DNA of 64,000 nucleotides from Methylococcaceae bacterium UBA6146 (GTDB taxonomy: Bacteria; Pseudomonadota; Gammaproteobacteria; Methylococcales; Methylomonadaceae): NCBI GenBank assembly GCA_002422395.1, contig DIUY01000001.1, forward strand, positions 1 to 64,000. Direction: 5' to 3'. Each line of letters opens with the position of its first letter. Within the stretch, counting starts at the first letter, position 1. The notes beneath the pieces were generated by a model that was given only the letters and a program-made list of their open reading frames with translations, had not been told where the DNA came from and searched no databases. Positions 24,562-34,289 of this stretch are shown in pieces. The position numbers and the translations under genes are program-made.

Positions 24562-26481
24562 ATGAAGTGTAAATATCGATGCGGCATATTGTTGGTGACC
24601 CACTTGGCTTTTGCAGCGGCGTCAGGGTGCAGCTACACATTGGACGGGCAAAGAAACATTTTTTCCCAAGCCCGGCAGCAGTTGCAACAAGGCAATATCC
24701 TGACATTTTTGGCATTATCTTCAACCATAGAGGGTTATCCGCTCTACCCTTATCTACGCTATCAATGGCTAAAAGACAATTTGCAAAGGACCGGGCAAAT
24801 AGAGGCCTTTCTAGCGGCCTATAAAGACAACTATTATGCCGCCGCGCTTAGATCCCAATGGTTGGATTATCTTGCCCGGCAAGAACGTTGGCATGAATTT
24901 AAACGGCATTATCAGGCAACGGGCAATGTGGCAAATGAATGCCGGTTTTATTGGGCGCATTATAAACTTGGCAACAAACAGCTGGCGTTGGCAGAGGCAA
25001 AACGTTTGTGGCTAACAGGGAATAGCCGGCCCAAATCATGTGACGGCTTGTTTTTGGCGTTAATTATGTCGCCCGCCTTTTCGGATGACTTGGTTTGGCA
25101 ACGGTTTGAATTGGCTTTAGCCAAAAACAATAGTGGCTTGGCCAACTACCTGCGTGGCCTACTAAGCCAAGCCTCGCGGCCGATTGCAGACGTTTGGGTG
25201 CAAGTGCATAAAAATCCGGCAGCCACCCAAGACCTTAGCTTTTGGCCAGGCAATGACCCGAAAATGGGGCGGCTATTTGCCCACGGCATAGACCAGATGG
25301 CTAAAACTGACCTTGATAAAGCCCTCGCGGCATGGGACGGGCGAAACAAGACATTAATGATCGCCCCGGAAATCGAGCAAAAAACTGATCGGAAACTTGC
25401 ACTGGCCTTGGCTTATAAGCGTGACAACCGGGCTTACGGCCGGTTAAGCCAATTGCCCGCCAATGACGAAAAAGTTAAGGAATGGGCCGTCAGGGCGGCA
25501 TTACTGCAACAAAACTGGCCGCATGTCATGCAGGCATTAACCCGTTTGACCGTGCAACAGCAACAGATGCCGGTATGGCAATACTGGGCCGCCCGGACGC
25601 AAGAAGCCACTGGCGACCTGGAAACCGCCCGGCTCACTTACGCTAAGCTCGCGGACGACCGGAGTTTTTACGGCTTTATCGCAGCTGACAAAATCAATAA
25701 ACCTTATCACATTGCCGATGCGCCCGTGCTTTATACAGAAAATGAACTGGACAGCTTAGCCGCAACGCCGGATTTTGCAGTAGTTCGGGAGTTTAATTTT
25801 TTTAAGCTCACAACAGAAGCCCGGCGGCAATGGTTTTTTGCCCTCAATAAATTGCCCCAAAGGCAACTAATGCTCGCCGCTAAACTGGCGCAACTCTGGC
25901 AATGGGATCAGCTGGCAATTATCACCTTAGCCAAGGCCGAATACTGGGATGACATACCCCTGCGCTTTCCAATACGGCATGCAAACCAAATCAACGCCCA
26001 CGCCTATCGCTTAGGTCTTGATCCGGCAATTATTTTTGCTTTAATACGGCAAGAAAGCATGCTCGACAGCCACGCCCTCTCCCCTGCGGGCGCGCGAGGG
26101 TTAATGCAGATAATGCCGTCGACCGGCCAGCACATAGCCAATAAATTAGGCGAGCCTTGGCAATCTGCGGGGCATTTGTTTAACCCCGACCTGAATATCC
26201 GTTATGGCAGCACTTATTATAAATGGCTGCTGGATCGCTTCAACGGCCATTTTGTCTTGGCGACTGCCGCTTATAATGCCGGCCCTAACCGCATCATGAA
26301 ATGGCTGCCGACCGACAAACCGATGCCGGCTGATATTTGGATAGAAACCATCCCTTATGAGGAAACCCGAAAATATGTCACGCGTGTGTTGTCTTATGCC
26401 TTGATTTATCAATACCGCACACAGAAAAACGCCCTGAAAATAATAAATTTATTAAGTCATGTAAAATCAACCAAAAATTGA
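24562..26481 (+). CDS. slt: Soluble lytic murein transglycosylase (Slt70 type)
   Basis: A 639-residue periplasmic muramidase with an N-terminal signal region (GILLVTHLAFAAASGC). A long superhelical U/L domain made of short helical hairpins spans about residues 40-450. The SLT catalytic domain ends the protein: ALIRQESMLDSHALSPAGARG with catalytic Glu, LMQIMPSTGQ, and YNAGPNRIMKWL. It cleaves peptidoglycan with 1,6-anhydro ring formation during wall turnover. Length matches E. coli Slt70. Confidence 0.95.
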   Translation: MKCKYRCGILLVTHLAFAAASGCSYTLDGQRNIFSQARQQLQQGNILTFLALSSTIEGYPLYPYLRYQWLKDNLQRTGQIEAFLAAYKDNYYAAALRSQWLDYLARQERWHEFKRHYQATGNVANECRFYWAHYKLGNKQLALAEAKRLWLTGNSRPKSCDGLFLALIMSPAFSDDLVWQRFELALAKNNSGLANYLRGLLSQASRPIADVWVQVHKNPAATQDLSFWPGNDPKMGRLFAHGIDQMAKTDLDKALAAWDGRNKTLMIAPEIEQKTDRKLALALAYKRDNRAYGRLSQLPANDEKVKEWAVRAALLQQNWPHVMQALTRLTVQQQQMPVWQYWAARTQEATGDLETARLTYAKLADDRSFYGFIAADKINKPYHIADAPVLYTENELDSLAATPDFAVVREFNFFKLTTEARRQWFFALNKLPQRQLMLAAKLAQLWQWDQLAIITLAKAEYWDDIPLRFPIRHANQINAHAYRLGLDPAIIFALIRQESMLDSHALSPAGARGLMQIMPSTGQHIANKLGEPWQSAGHLFNPDLNIRYGSTYYKWLLDRFNGHFVLATAAYNAGPNRIMKWLPTDKPMPADIWIETIPYEETRKYVTRVLSYALIYQYRTQKNALKIINLLSHVKSTKN

Positions 26482-26555
26482 GCTGATTTTTATTGGTGTC
26501 TGTTAGATAATATACGGTTCAATTATAAAAATAATGTTTAAGGTGGATATAAAGT

Positions 26556-27071
26556 ATGGAGAAAAAGCATAGTTTTACGCGCGAAGAATTACTGATGTCC
26601 GGGAGAGGGGAACTCTATGGGCCAAAAAACGCGCAACTTCCGCTACCAAACATGCTGATGATGGACCGCATCAACCTGATCACCGATGAGGGCGGCTTAT
26701 ACGGTAAAGGGGAAATTATTGCTGAACTCGATATTACGCCTGATTTATGGTTTTTTGCCTGTCATTTTCAAGGTGACCCGGTGATGCCAGGCTGCCTTGG
26801 GCTTGATGCGATGTGGCAACTGGTCGGTTTTTATTTGTGTTGGTTGGGCGGTCCCGGAAAGGGCCGCGCCTTAGGGGTTGGTGAAGTCAAATTTACCGGA
26901 CAAGTCTTACCTACAGCCAAAAAAGTGATTTATCGCATTAACCTAAAACGCATCATCATGCGCAAATTGGTGATGGGGATCGCCGATGCCACGATGGAAG
27001 TCGATGGTAAAGTCATTTATGAAGCCACTGATTTACGCGTTGGTTTATTTACTTCTACAGAAAATTTCTAG
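26556..27071 (+). CDS. fabA: 3-hydroxydecanoyl-ACP dehydratase/isomerase FabA
   Basis: A 171-residue hot-dog-fold enzyme of type II fatty-acid synthesis. It dehydrates 3-hydroxydecanoyl-ACP and isomerises the trans-2 to the cis-3 product, the branch point to unsaturated fatty acids. Catalytic H70 (FFACHFQGDPVMPGC) and D84 (LGLDAMWQ) are in place, and length equals the E. coli enzyme. The ATG is preceded by AAGGTGG. FabB follows 11 bases after the stop, the usual FabA-FabB operon. Confidence 0.97.
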   Translation: MEKKHSFTREELLMSGRGELYGPKNAQLPLPNMLMMDRINLITDEGGLYGKGEIIAELDITPDLWFFACHFQGDPVMPGCLGLDAMWQLVGFYLCWLGGPGKGRALGVGEVKFTGQVLPTAKKVIYRINLKRIIMRKLVMGIADATMEVDGKVIYEATDLRVGLFTSTENF

Positions 27072-27082
27072 GGGCTATGGTA

Positions 27083-28303
27083 ATGAAAAGAGTTGTAGTG
27101 ACCGGTTTAGGTATTGTTTCAAGCATAGGCAACAACCAAGCTGAAGTGGGCGAATCGCTTAGAGAAGGCCGCTCAGGGATTGTTTTTGCAGACATTTACA
27201 AAGAGTTAGGGTTTCGCAGCCAAGTTCATGGCGCCATCAACATAGACGTAGATGCGTTCATAGACCGTAAAATAAAACGTTTTATGGGTGACGGTGCGGC
27301 ATTCAACTATATTGCCATGCAACAAGCGATAACCGATTCTGGTTTAGATGACAAGGATGTGTCCAATGTAAGGACTGGCTTGGTGATGGGTTCAGGCGGG
27401 CCATCAACCGCCAATGTAGTTGAAGCGGCGGACATCCTCAGGGAAAAAGGCGTTAAATTTGTCGGCCCTTACCGTGTGCCCCGCACCATGTCCAGCACCA
27501 ACACCGCCTGCCTTGCCACCCCTTATAAAATTAAGGGCGTCAATTATTCAATCACCTCGGCTTGCGCAACCAGCGCACATTGCATCGGCCATGCGATGGA
27601 GCTTATCCAAATGGGCAAGCAGGATATTGTTTTTGCCGGCGGCGGTGAAGAAGTCCACTGGACAATGTCTGTGTTGTTCGATGCGATGGGCGCCATGTCC
27701 TCAAAATACAATGACACCCCATCAACCGCATCGCGGCCCTATGACGAAAGCCGTGACGGCTTTGTCATTTCCGGCGGCGGCGGTGTGTTGGTCATTGAGG
27801 AGCTGGAACATGCCAAAGCCCGCGGCGCCAAAATTTATGCCGAATTAGTCGGTTACGGTGCGACCTCGGATGGTTACGATATGGTGCAGCCCTCCGGCGA
27901 GGGGGCGGTACGTTGTATGCAACAGGCAATGGCAACCGTGCATGAAAAAATCGATTATGTAAATGCCCACGGCACTGCCACACCGGTCGGTGACGCCAAA
28001 GAATTGGGCGCACTGCGGACAGTATTTGGCTTGGACAACATGCCTTGGATCAGCTCGACCAAATCCCTGACCGGCCACGCCCTAGGTGCGGCCGGGGTTA
28101 ATGAGGCCATCTATTCATTGTTGATGATGACCAAAAACTTTTTAAGCGCATCAGCCAATATTATGCGGCTTGACCCTGCTGCGGAAGGTCTTCCTATCGT
28201 CCGCGAGCGCAAAGACAATGTCTTGTTAAACACCGTCATGTCGAACAGCTTTGGTTTTGGCGGCACTAACGCGACCTTAATCTTTCAGCGTTTTAACGGT
28301 TAA
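27083..28303 (+). CDS. fabB: Beta-ketoacyl-ACP synthase I FabB
   Basis: A 406-residue condensing enzyme that elongates the cis-3-decenoyl-ACP made by FabA. It has the active-site cysteine in SITSACATSAHCIG, the two catalytic histidines in NAHGTATPVGD and STKSLTGHALGAAG, and the C-terminal NSFGFGGTNATL. I choose ATG 27083 over ATG 27077 because AGGGG at 27070-27074 is then 8 bases upstream, and MKRVVVTGLGIVSS is the family start. Confidence 0.96.
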   Translation: MKRVVVTGLGIVSSIGNNQAEVGESLREGRSGIVFADIYKELGFRSQVHGAINIDVDAFIDRKIKRFMGDGAAFNYIAMQQAITDSGLDDKDVSNVRTGLVMGSGGPSTANVVEAADILREKGVKFVGPYRVPRTMSSTNTACLATPYKIKGVNYSITSACATSAHCIGHAMELIQMGKQDIVFAGGGEEVHWTMSVLFDAMGAMSSKYNDTPSTASRPYDESRDGFVISGGGGVLVIEELEHAKARGAKIYAELVGYGATSDGYDMVQPSGEGAVRCMQQAMATVHEKIDYVNAHGTATPVGDAKELGALRTVFGLDNMPWISSTKSLTGHALGAAGVNEAIYSLLMMTKNFLSASANIMRLDPAAEGLPIVRERKDNVLLNTVMSNSFGFGGTNATLIFQRFNG

Positions 28304-28324
28304 ACACCGTCACCAAGCCAATGC

Positions 28325-28355
28325 CCGTAGGATGTGCTTAACCTGCATCCTACGG
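28325..28355. repeat. 10-bp inverted repeat between fabB and ttcA
   Basis: CCGTAGGATG (28325-28334) and CATCCTACGG (28346-28355) form a perfect 10-bp stem with an 11-base loop. The motif resembles the short GTAGGATGCG-type palindromes dispersed in many gammaproteobacterial genomes. No T-run follows, so a typical intrinsic terminator is unlikely. Confidence 0.65.
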
Positions 28356-28456
28356 CGCTCCAATCCCCTCTCACCCACACACTTCTTTTTAGCCGCAGCA
28401 AGACTTACAAGCCTCCTGCATTCCTTTTCCTTTTGCTATTGAATAGAGTGCCGACC

Positions 28457-29311
28457 ATGCCTGCACCAAGCCAAAAATCCAGAACCCAGTTCAACAAACT
28501 ACAAAAACGCCTACGGCATTATGTCGGTGATGCAATTGCCGACTACAAAATGATCGAACACGGCGATAAGGTCATGGTGTGTTTGTCCGGCGGCAAAGAC
28601 TCATATACTCTGCTGGACATTTTGCTTAATTTGCAAAAAACCGCCCCTGTCGATTTTGAGGTGATTGCCGTCAATCTGGATCAAAAACAACCAGGCTTTC
28701 CTGAACACGTCCTGCCCAGTTATCTTGCGTCCATCGGCGTGCCGTTTCATATTATTGAAAAAGACACCTACAGCGTCGTCAAACGCGTTATCCCAGAAGG
28801 GCAAACAACCTGTAGCTTATGCTCACGATTGCGGCGCGGCACGTTATATGGCTATGCCGAGGAAATCGGCGCAACTAAAATAGCCTTAGGGCACCATCGG
28901 GACGACATACTCGAAACTTTTTTCCTGAATATTTTTTATGGCGGAAAACTTAAGGCTATGCCGCCTAAACTGTTAAGCGACGACAAAAAAAACATTGTCA
29001 TCAGACCCCTATCCTATTGTCGGGAAAAAGACATTGAACGTTATTGCGCGTTTAAGGACTTCCCGATTATCCCGTGCAATTTATGCGGCTCGCAAGAAAA
29101 CCTGCAAAGGCAGGCGATGAAGACCATGCTTAAAACTTGGGACAAACAGTTTCCTGGGCGTCTGGAAACTATTTTCACCAGCCTGCAAAATGTCGCGCCG
29201 TCACAGTTAGCCGACCCCCGCTTATTTGATTTTACAGGGCTGGCGCTTGACCGGACTACCGAAGGGCTGGCAGATAGCCTAGCGGAGGGTTTGGATGTAT
29301 TGCGTCAATGA
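28457..29311 (+). CDS. ttcA: tRNA 2-thiocytidine(32) synthetase TtcA
   Basis: A 284-residue iron-sulfur enzyme that thiolates cytidine 32 in several tRNAs. It has the PP-loop SGGKDS near residue 43 and two CxxC pairs (TCSLCSRLRRG and IPCNLCGSQENLQR) that hold the [4Fe-4S] cluster. The GHHRDDILETFFLNIFYGG motif lies between them. I use ATG 28457 (MPAPSQKSRTQFNKLQKRL); an in-frame extension to 28334 reads through non-conserved sequence. Confidence 0.95.
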   Translation: MPAPSQKSRTQFNKLQKRLRHYVGDAIADYKMIEHGDKVMVCLSGGKDSYTLLDILLNLQKTAPVDFEVIAVNLDQKQPGFPEHVLPSYLASIGVPFHIIEKDTYSVVKRVIPEGQTTCSLCSRLRRGTLYGYAEEIGATKIALGHHRDDILETFFLNIFYGGKLKAMPPKLLSDDKKNIVIRPLSYCREKDIERYCAFKDFPIIPCNLCGSQENLQRQAMKTMLKTWDKQFPGRLETIFTSLQNVAPSQLADPRLFDFTGLALDRTTEGLADSLAEGLDVLRQ

Positions 29312-29318
29312 CCCGCAG

Positions 29319-29633
29319 CTATCCGGGACACTTATCGCCGCTTGCCTTGGGGCCGTTAGACCCATTGGCATCTAACGCGAGCGGGTTAGATTCGGCGGCA
29401 ATAAGCCTAAGTTTCTCCAGCCGGGTCAGTTTTTTGATGGCCATTTCCCGTTTTCCGGCAGAACTGCGGCTATGGCCGGTTTCAATGTAAATCAACCGTT
29501 CAGGCTGGCGGGCACGAAAATATTTGGCCCCCTTTTGCCCTGCATGTTGGGCAAACCGTCTGGACACATTTGTGGTTATCCCTGTATAAAGCGACTCATC
29601 TGTACACAAAATGATATAAACAGACCAATTCAT
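29319..29633 (-). CDS. GIY-YIG nuclease family protein (YhbQ-like)
   Basis: A 104-residue single-domain protein. VYIILCTDESLYTGITTNVSRRFAQH at the N-terminus carries the GIY-YIG motif (here the Y-I and YTG strands plus catalytic Arg), followed by RLIYIETGHSRSSAGKREMAIKKLTR with the catalytic Glu. Members of this UPF0213/YhbQ-type group act on nucleic acids, but their biological role is poorly known. The gene is convergent with ttcA. Confidence 0.9.
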   Translation of the reverse strand: MNWSVYIILCTDESLYTGITTNVSRRFAQHAGQKGAKYFRARQPERLIYIETGHSRSSAGKREMAIKKLTRLEKLRLIAAESNPLALDANGSNGPKASGDKCPG

Positions 29634-29665
29634 TGCCGTAATTTAAAAAAGCAAAAGGGTTATTA

Positions 29666-30136
29666 ATGACAAAATCATCCGTTGAAAAACCGATGCTCGG
29701 CTGGCGCGAGTGGGTGGCATTGCCGGAACTCAATATTAACGAAATCAAAGCCAAAATTGACACCGGTGCCCGATCTTCCGCCCTCCATGCCTTTGAGATT
29801 GATCCGTACCGCAAAGACGGGCAACCTTGGGTTATGTTTGCCATTCATCCTGTCCAAAACCAAACTGACACCGTTATAGAATGCCATGCGCCCGTCAAAG
29901 ACCGGCGTATTGTTTCGGATTCTGGTGGCCATAAACAGCGCCGTTATGTGATAGAGACCCCCATGGTGTTAGGCAGCTCGGTGATCAATGCGGAAATCAC
30001 CCTAACCAATCGGGATACCATGTTGTTTAGGCTGTTAATCGGACGGACAGCAATGAACACCCGTTTTATTATTGATTCGAACCGCTCTTATTTGCAAGGC
30101 AGACCCGATTTGCGGCAGTATGCCCAACAACCATAA
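29666..30136 (+). CDS. RimK-associated ATP-dependent zinc protease-like protein (retropepsin-like fold)
   Basis: A 156-residue protein with GWREWVALPELNINEIKAKIDTGARSSALHA at the N-terminus. The DTGA motif is that of retropepsin-like aspartic proteases, although the family (Pfam Zn_protease) was first described as a zinc protease. Relatives are often encoded beside rimK, coding a glutamate ligase; no rimK lies in this window. The nearest ATP-grasp gene (51318) is gshB. Cytosolic, no signal peptide. Confidence 0.85.
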   Translation: MTKSSVEKPMLGWREWVALPELNINEIKAKIDTGARSSALHAFEIDPYRKDGQPWVMFAIHPVQNQTDTVIECHAPVKDRRIVSDSGGHKQRRYVIETPMVLGSSVINAEITLTNRDTMLFRLLIGRTAMNTRFIIDSNRSYLQGRPDLRQYAQQP

Positions 30137-30158
30137 CCCGTATTTTCGACCCAGCAAA

Positions 30159-30191
30159 ATGGATAACATCCCTTCAAGGGATGTTATCCAT
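30159..30191. repeat. Perfect 14-bp palindrome between convergent genes
   Basis: The arms 30159-30172 and 30178-30191 are perfectly complementary around a TTCAA loop. The stem sits between two convergent genes, so it may stop both transcripts, although no T-run follows. Its left arm and loop (ATGGATAACATCCCTTCAA) recur at 37782-37800. Confidence 0.75.
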
Positions 30192-30220
30192 GCAGGTTTA
30201 ACGAGATGTTGGGCGAATTT

Positions 30221-31732
30221 TTAGAAATAACGGCCATTAATAGCAAAATGCACCACAATGCTGGCGATATAACCTAGCATAATCACCGGCGACCATTTTA
30301 AATGGCTGACGAACGTATAAACCCCTTTAGCCTGTCCCATCAAACCTACGCCAGCGGCCGAACCGACTGACAACATGCTGCCACCTACCCCAGCCGTCAA
30401 TGTCACTAACAGCCATTGCCCTTGGGAAATGTCAGGGGCCATAGTCAGCACAGCCAGCATAATCGTGCCGTTATCAACAAACGCTGAGGCAACGCCGACC
30501 AGAATATTGGCTACAGTTGGGTCCATCTCGCCATATAAATGCGTAGATACCACGCCTAGATAGCCAATAAAGCTCAATCCGCCCACGGCAACCATGACAC
30601 CATAAAAAAACAGCAGCGTATCCCACTCCAGATTGGCAACCTTAGTAAAAACATCAAACGGTTGTTCCAAATGGGTTTCTTTCTTTTTCAACGCTTCCGG
30701 ATTGTTCATGTATTTCATCGGCGCAAAATAATCGATCTTGGCCTCTACAGCAGGGTTGCCAGTCATTTCATCAGTTGTGGCGGCAGACTGTGCCGGGGTC
30801 TTTTGCATGTAATAACTGAAAAACTTGAGATAAGTCAGGCCAAGCATCATGCCCGCCGCAGGAGGGAGGTTAAGGAAGTTCTCGAAGCAAGTTGCAGTGA
30901 CAATTGTAAGCCCGAACAAAACAATGATGACGACACCGCCGCGTTTCATCGGTTGCGATTCCTTTACCGGCTCAGGCCTTTCCTTGGGGATAAAAAAGTG
31001 CATGATAGCGGCCGGCAATGCCAAGTTGACGATGGCGGGGATCAGCAGCGAAAAGAAATCGGCAAACGGCACCACGCCTTTTTGCCACACCAGCAGCGTC
31101 GTGATGTCGCCGAATGGGCTGAAAGAGCCGCCGGCGTTAGATGCCACGACGACATTGATGCAGGATAAAGTGACGAAACGGGGGCTGTTTTTACCCATCG
31201 CCAAAATCACCGAACCCATCAGCAAGGCTGTCGTCAGGTTGTTACAAACGGCCGAAATGAAAAAAGCCTGAAAGCCGGTGATCCAAAATAACTGGCGATA
31301 ACTGAAATTCTTACTCAACAACCAGACGCGCAGCCGTTCAAATACACTGCGGTCTTCCATCGCGTTCAGATAAGTCATCGAAACCATGATAAACAGAAAG
31401 AGCTCAGCATAAGCCTCCAAGCTCGAGCGGAACGCCAGCCCTGCCTGTTCACTCATACCGCCACTGGCATAAACGCCGGCAATCAATATCCAAATGACGC
31501 TTGCGGCAAACACCATAGGCTTTGACTTGCGCAAATCGGTGATTTCCTCGGTCATTGCAAATAAGTAGGCTGTCACGAACAAAACTAAAGTCATATAACC
31601 AACCCAATGCTGAGTTAAGTCCAACGGCTTAATCTCCGCCAACCCAACGCTTATGTCAGCCGCAAAAGCAGGCGATGCCAGGCCTAAAAAAAGAACGATT
31701 TGCACAAAGGAAAGCAAAAATTTATTGGTCAT
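30221..31732 (-). CDS. nhaD: Na+/H+ antiporter NhaD
   Basis: A 503-residue inner-membrane antiporter of the ion-transporter superfamily. It has a cleavable or first-helix signal (LSFVQIVLFLGLASPAFA) and about 12 membrane segments. NhaD features include MTEEITDLRKSKP, AEAYAELFLFIMVSMTYLNAMEDRSVF-type segment, NNLTTALLMGS and ASNAGGSFSPFGDITTLL. I use ATG 31732; a TTG at 31738 is in frame but unneeded. It exports sodium in exchange for protons, useful at alkaline pH or high salt. Confidence 0.93.
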   Translation of the reverse strand: MTNKFLLSFVQIVLFLGLASPAFAADISVGLAEIKPLDLTQHWVGYMTLVLFVTAYLFAMTEEITDLRKSKPMVFAASVIWILIAGVYASGGMSEQAGLAFRSSLEAYAELFLFIMVSMTYLNAMEDRSVFERLRVWLLSKNFSYRQLFWITGFQAFFISAVCNNLTTALLMGSVILAMGKNSPRFVTLSCINVVVASNAGGSFSPFGDITTLLVWQKGVVPFADFFSLLIPAIVNLALPAAIMHFFIPKERPEPVKESQPMKRGGVVIIVLFGLTIVTATCFENFLNLPPAAGMMLGLTYLKFFSYYMQKTPAQSAATTDEMTGNPAVEAKIDYFAPMKYMNNPEALKKKETHLEQPFDVFTKVANLEWDTLLFFYGVMVAVGGLSFIGYLGVVSTHLYGEMDPTVANILVGVASAFVDNGTIMLAVLTMAPDISQGQWLLVTLTAGVGGSMLSVGSAAGVGLMGQAKGVYTFVSHLKWSPVIMLGYIASIVVHFAINGRYF

Positions 31733-32009
31733 TAACAAGTCCGATAAGAAGGCGTTTAAGAAACCCCGTACTTTACTGAAATACCCGCCCCCACGCTATA
31801 TATATCAGTGCTTCAGGCTCAAGAGGGGGGCTCTTTTCTGGGCATTTTTTTATGTTTGGCAAAAGGCAATATAACCTCATGACTCCCCGAATTGACGGGG
31901 CAAGCCATGGGCAAACAGAATCATTGGGTATGGACTATCAAAATCCAGTGGCAATACGGCTTTTTTTCTGGATAATCCTAGCAATCGTAAATTTTTCCCA
32001 AAACCAATC

Positions 32010-34079
32010 ATGAGTAACTTGCTAAAAAACACTCTCTGGATAGTTATTGCTGTTGTCGGGGCGGCGGCTATTGGCGGCATTGCCCTCAATCGTGGCGAAA
32101 GCATTAGTGCGCTGTGGTTTGTGACTGCTGCGTTATGCGTGTATGCCATTGCCTACCGTTTCTATGCGGCATGGATTGCCGCAACCGTTTTAACTATTGA
32201 TGAAACCCGTGCAACTCCGGCAGAGCGTTTGGACAATGGCCATGATTTCACGCCGACCAACCGCTGGATTGTGTTCGGCCACCATTTTGCCGCCATTGCA
32301 GGCCCAGGGCCCTTGGTTGGCCCCACCTTGGCCGCCCAGTTCGGCTACTTGCCGGGAACGCTGTGGATATTATTGGGGGCGGTGCTGGGCGGTTGCGTAC
32401 AGGATATGGTCATCCTGTTTTTATCGACGCGGCGCAATGCCCGCAGCCTCGGGCAAATGGCGCGGGATGAGTTGGGGCCGCTAGGCGGCAACGCCGCGTT
32501 AATTGGCACGTTTGCCATCATGATTATTTTGATTGCCGTGTTGGGTTTGGTGGTGGTCAATGCTATGAAGCACAGTCCTTGGGGCACTTTTACGGTCTCT
32601 GCAACCATTCCGATTGCCATGCTGGTGGGTGTTTACATGCGCCATTTACGTCCGGGACAAGTGTTGGAAGCCTCGGCGTTGGGCGTGGCGTTGCTATTGT
32701 TGTCCGTTGCCGCCGGTGGCTGGGTTGACGGCAACGAAAGCTTGCGCGGCCTGTTTGACCACGAAGGCCTGACGCTGGCATGGGCGGTTATGCTATACGG
32801 CTTTGCGGCGGCGATTTTGCCGGTTTGGTTGTTGCTCGCGCCGCGTGACTATTTGTCGACTTATATGAAACTCGGCACGATAACTTTATTGGCGGTGGCA
32901 ATTGTGCTATTGCAACCGGATGTTAAGATGCCGGCCATCACGCAATTTGTCGATGGCACAGGGCCTATTTTTGGCGGCAAATTATTTCCGTTTGTGTTCA
33001 TCACCATTGCCTGCGGGGCGATTTCCGGTTTCCATGCGTTAATCTCCTCTGGCACAACGCCCAAATTATTGGCCAACGAACGCGATATACCGATGATTGG
33101 CTACGGCGGCATGGCGTTAGAATCATTAGTTGCGATTATGGCAATGATTGCCGCCACGGTGCTGGAACCCGGCGTATTTTTTGCCATCAATAGCCCGGCG
33201 GGTGTTGTCGGCAAAGAAGCGGCCGATGCGGTTGCCAAAATATCGGCATGGGGTTTTCCGGTCACCGTGGAACAAATGCAGCATCTGGCGCAGCAAATGG
33301 GCGAAGCTACGTTGTTTGCGCGTACTGGCGGTGCGCCGTCGTTGGCGGTGGGCATGGCAAGCATTTTCGGCAGCGCGTTTGGTGATGGCTTGCTGGCGTT
33401 GTGGTATCACTTTGCAATTATGTTCGAGGCCATTTTTATCCTCACCACATTGGATGCCGGAACCCGCGTGGGACGGTTTATGTTGCAGGATATGTTGGGC
33501 AATATCTGGCCGAAAATGGGTGAAACTTCGTGGCCGCCCTCTATGCTAATCAGCAGCACACTGGTCGTAGCGGGCTGGGGCTATTTTTTGTATATCGGCG
33601 TGATAGACCCGAATGGCGGCGTAAACATCCTCTGGCCGCTGTTTGGCATTGCGAACCAAATGCTGGCGGCAATTGCCTTGTGTGTGGCTACGGGCATTCT
33701 CGTTAAGTCCGGAAAACTTAACTATGCTTGGGTGACAGGCGTACCGTTACTGTGGCTAATAATTATCACCAGCACCGCCGCTTGGGAAAAATTGACCAGT
33801 GCGGATTTACGCATTGGTTTTTTTGCCGCCGCCAATGATTTACAAGATAAGCTAGCCGCCGGATTATTACCGCCCGAAAAAGCGGGGATTGCGCCGCAGT
33901 TGATTTTTAACCTGCACTTAGATGCCGTGCTGACCTTGTTTTTTGTCGCTATACTTTGGCTGATCGTGTTTGATATGTTACGGGTCTGTGTGCGTTATCT
34001 AAACGGAAGACCGGTGCTTGCGTTGTCGGAAATCCCGCATAGCCCAAGCCGTTTGGTGGAAAATTGGGTGCGGGACTGA
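32010..34079 (+). CDS. cstA: Carbon starvation protein CstA (pyruvate/peptide transporter family)
   Basis: A 689-residue polytopic membrane protein close in length to E. coli CstA (701). The N-terminal half carries NRWIVFGHHFAAIAGPGPLVGPTLAAQ, GGCVQDMVILFLSTRRNARSLGQMAR and CGAISGFHALISSGTTPKLL, all CstA signatures. Members of the family import pyruvate or peptides. It overlaps the next small gene by one base, the classic cstA-ybdD arrangement. Confidence 0.95.
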   Translation: MSNLLKNTLWIVIAVVGAAAIGGIALNRGESISALWFVTAALCVYAIAYRFYAAWIAATVLTIDETRATPAERLDNGHDFTPTNRWIVFGHHFAAIAGPGPLVGPTLAAQFGYLPGTLWILLGAVLGGCVQDMVILFLSTRRNARSLGQMARDELGPLGGNAALIGTFAIMIILIAVLGLVVVNAMKHSPWGTFTVSATIPIAMLVGVYMRHLRPGQVLEASALGVALLLLSVAAGGWVDGNESLRGLFDHEGLTLAWAVMLYGFAAAILPVWLLLAPRDYLSTYMKLGTITLLAVAIVLLQPDVKMPAITQFVDGTGPIFGGKLFPFVFITIACGAISGFHALISSGTTPKLLANERDIPMIGYGGMALESLVAIMAMIAATVLEPGVFFAINSPAGVVGKEAADAVAKISAWGFPVTVEQMQHLAQQMGEATLFARTGGAPSLAVGMASIFGSAFGDGLLALWYHFAIMFEAIFILTTLDAGTRVGRFMLQDMLGNIWPKMGETSWPPSMLISSTLVVAGWGYFLYIGVIDPNGGVNILWPLFGIANQMLAAIALCVATGILVKSGKLNYAWVTGVPLLWLIIITSTAAWEKLTSADLRIGFFAAANDLQDKLAAGLLPPEKAGIAPQLIFNLHLDAVLTLFFVAILWLIVFDMLRVCVRYLNGRPVLALSEIPHSPSRLVENWVRD

Positions 34080-34267
34080 TGATTTCAAAACTCAAAAACT
34101 TATGGCGGGTTATTCGCCGCTTATCCGGCGATGATGCCTATGAACGGTATTTACAGCATTATGCGCAACACCATCAAGCCGACACCGGAACTGCGCCATT
34201 AAGTAAAGCGGAATTTTTCAGACAATGGCAGGACAGCAAATGGCACGGCATTAAGCGGTGTTGTTAG
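34079..34267 (+). CDS. ybdD: YbdD/YjiX family small protein (DUF466)
   Basis: A 62-residue basic protein (LKNLWRVIRRLSGDDAYERYLQHYAQHH...FRQWQDSKWHGIKRCC), a clear member of the YbdD/YjiX family. It starts in a TGATG overlap with the cstA stop, implying coupled translation. Family members are accessory to CstA-type pyruvate transporters. Confidence 0.93.
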   Translation: MISKLKNLWRVIRRLSGDDAYERYLQHYAQHHQADTGTAPLSKAEFFRQWQDSKWHGIKRCC

Positions 34268-34289
34268 GTTTCATATTTTAGGGGGAGAT

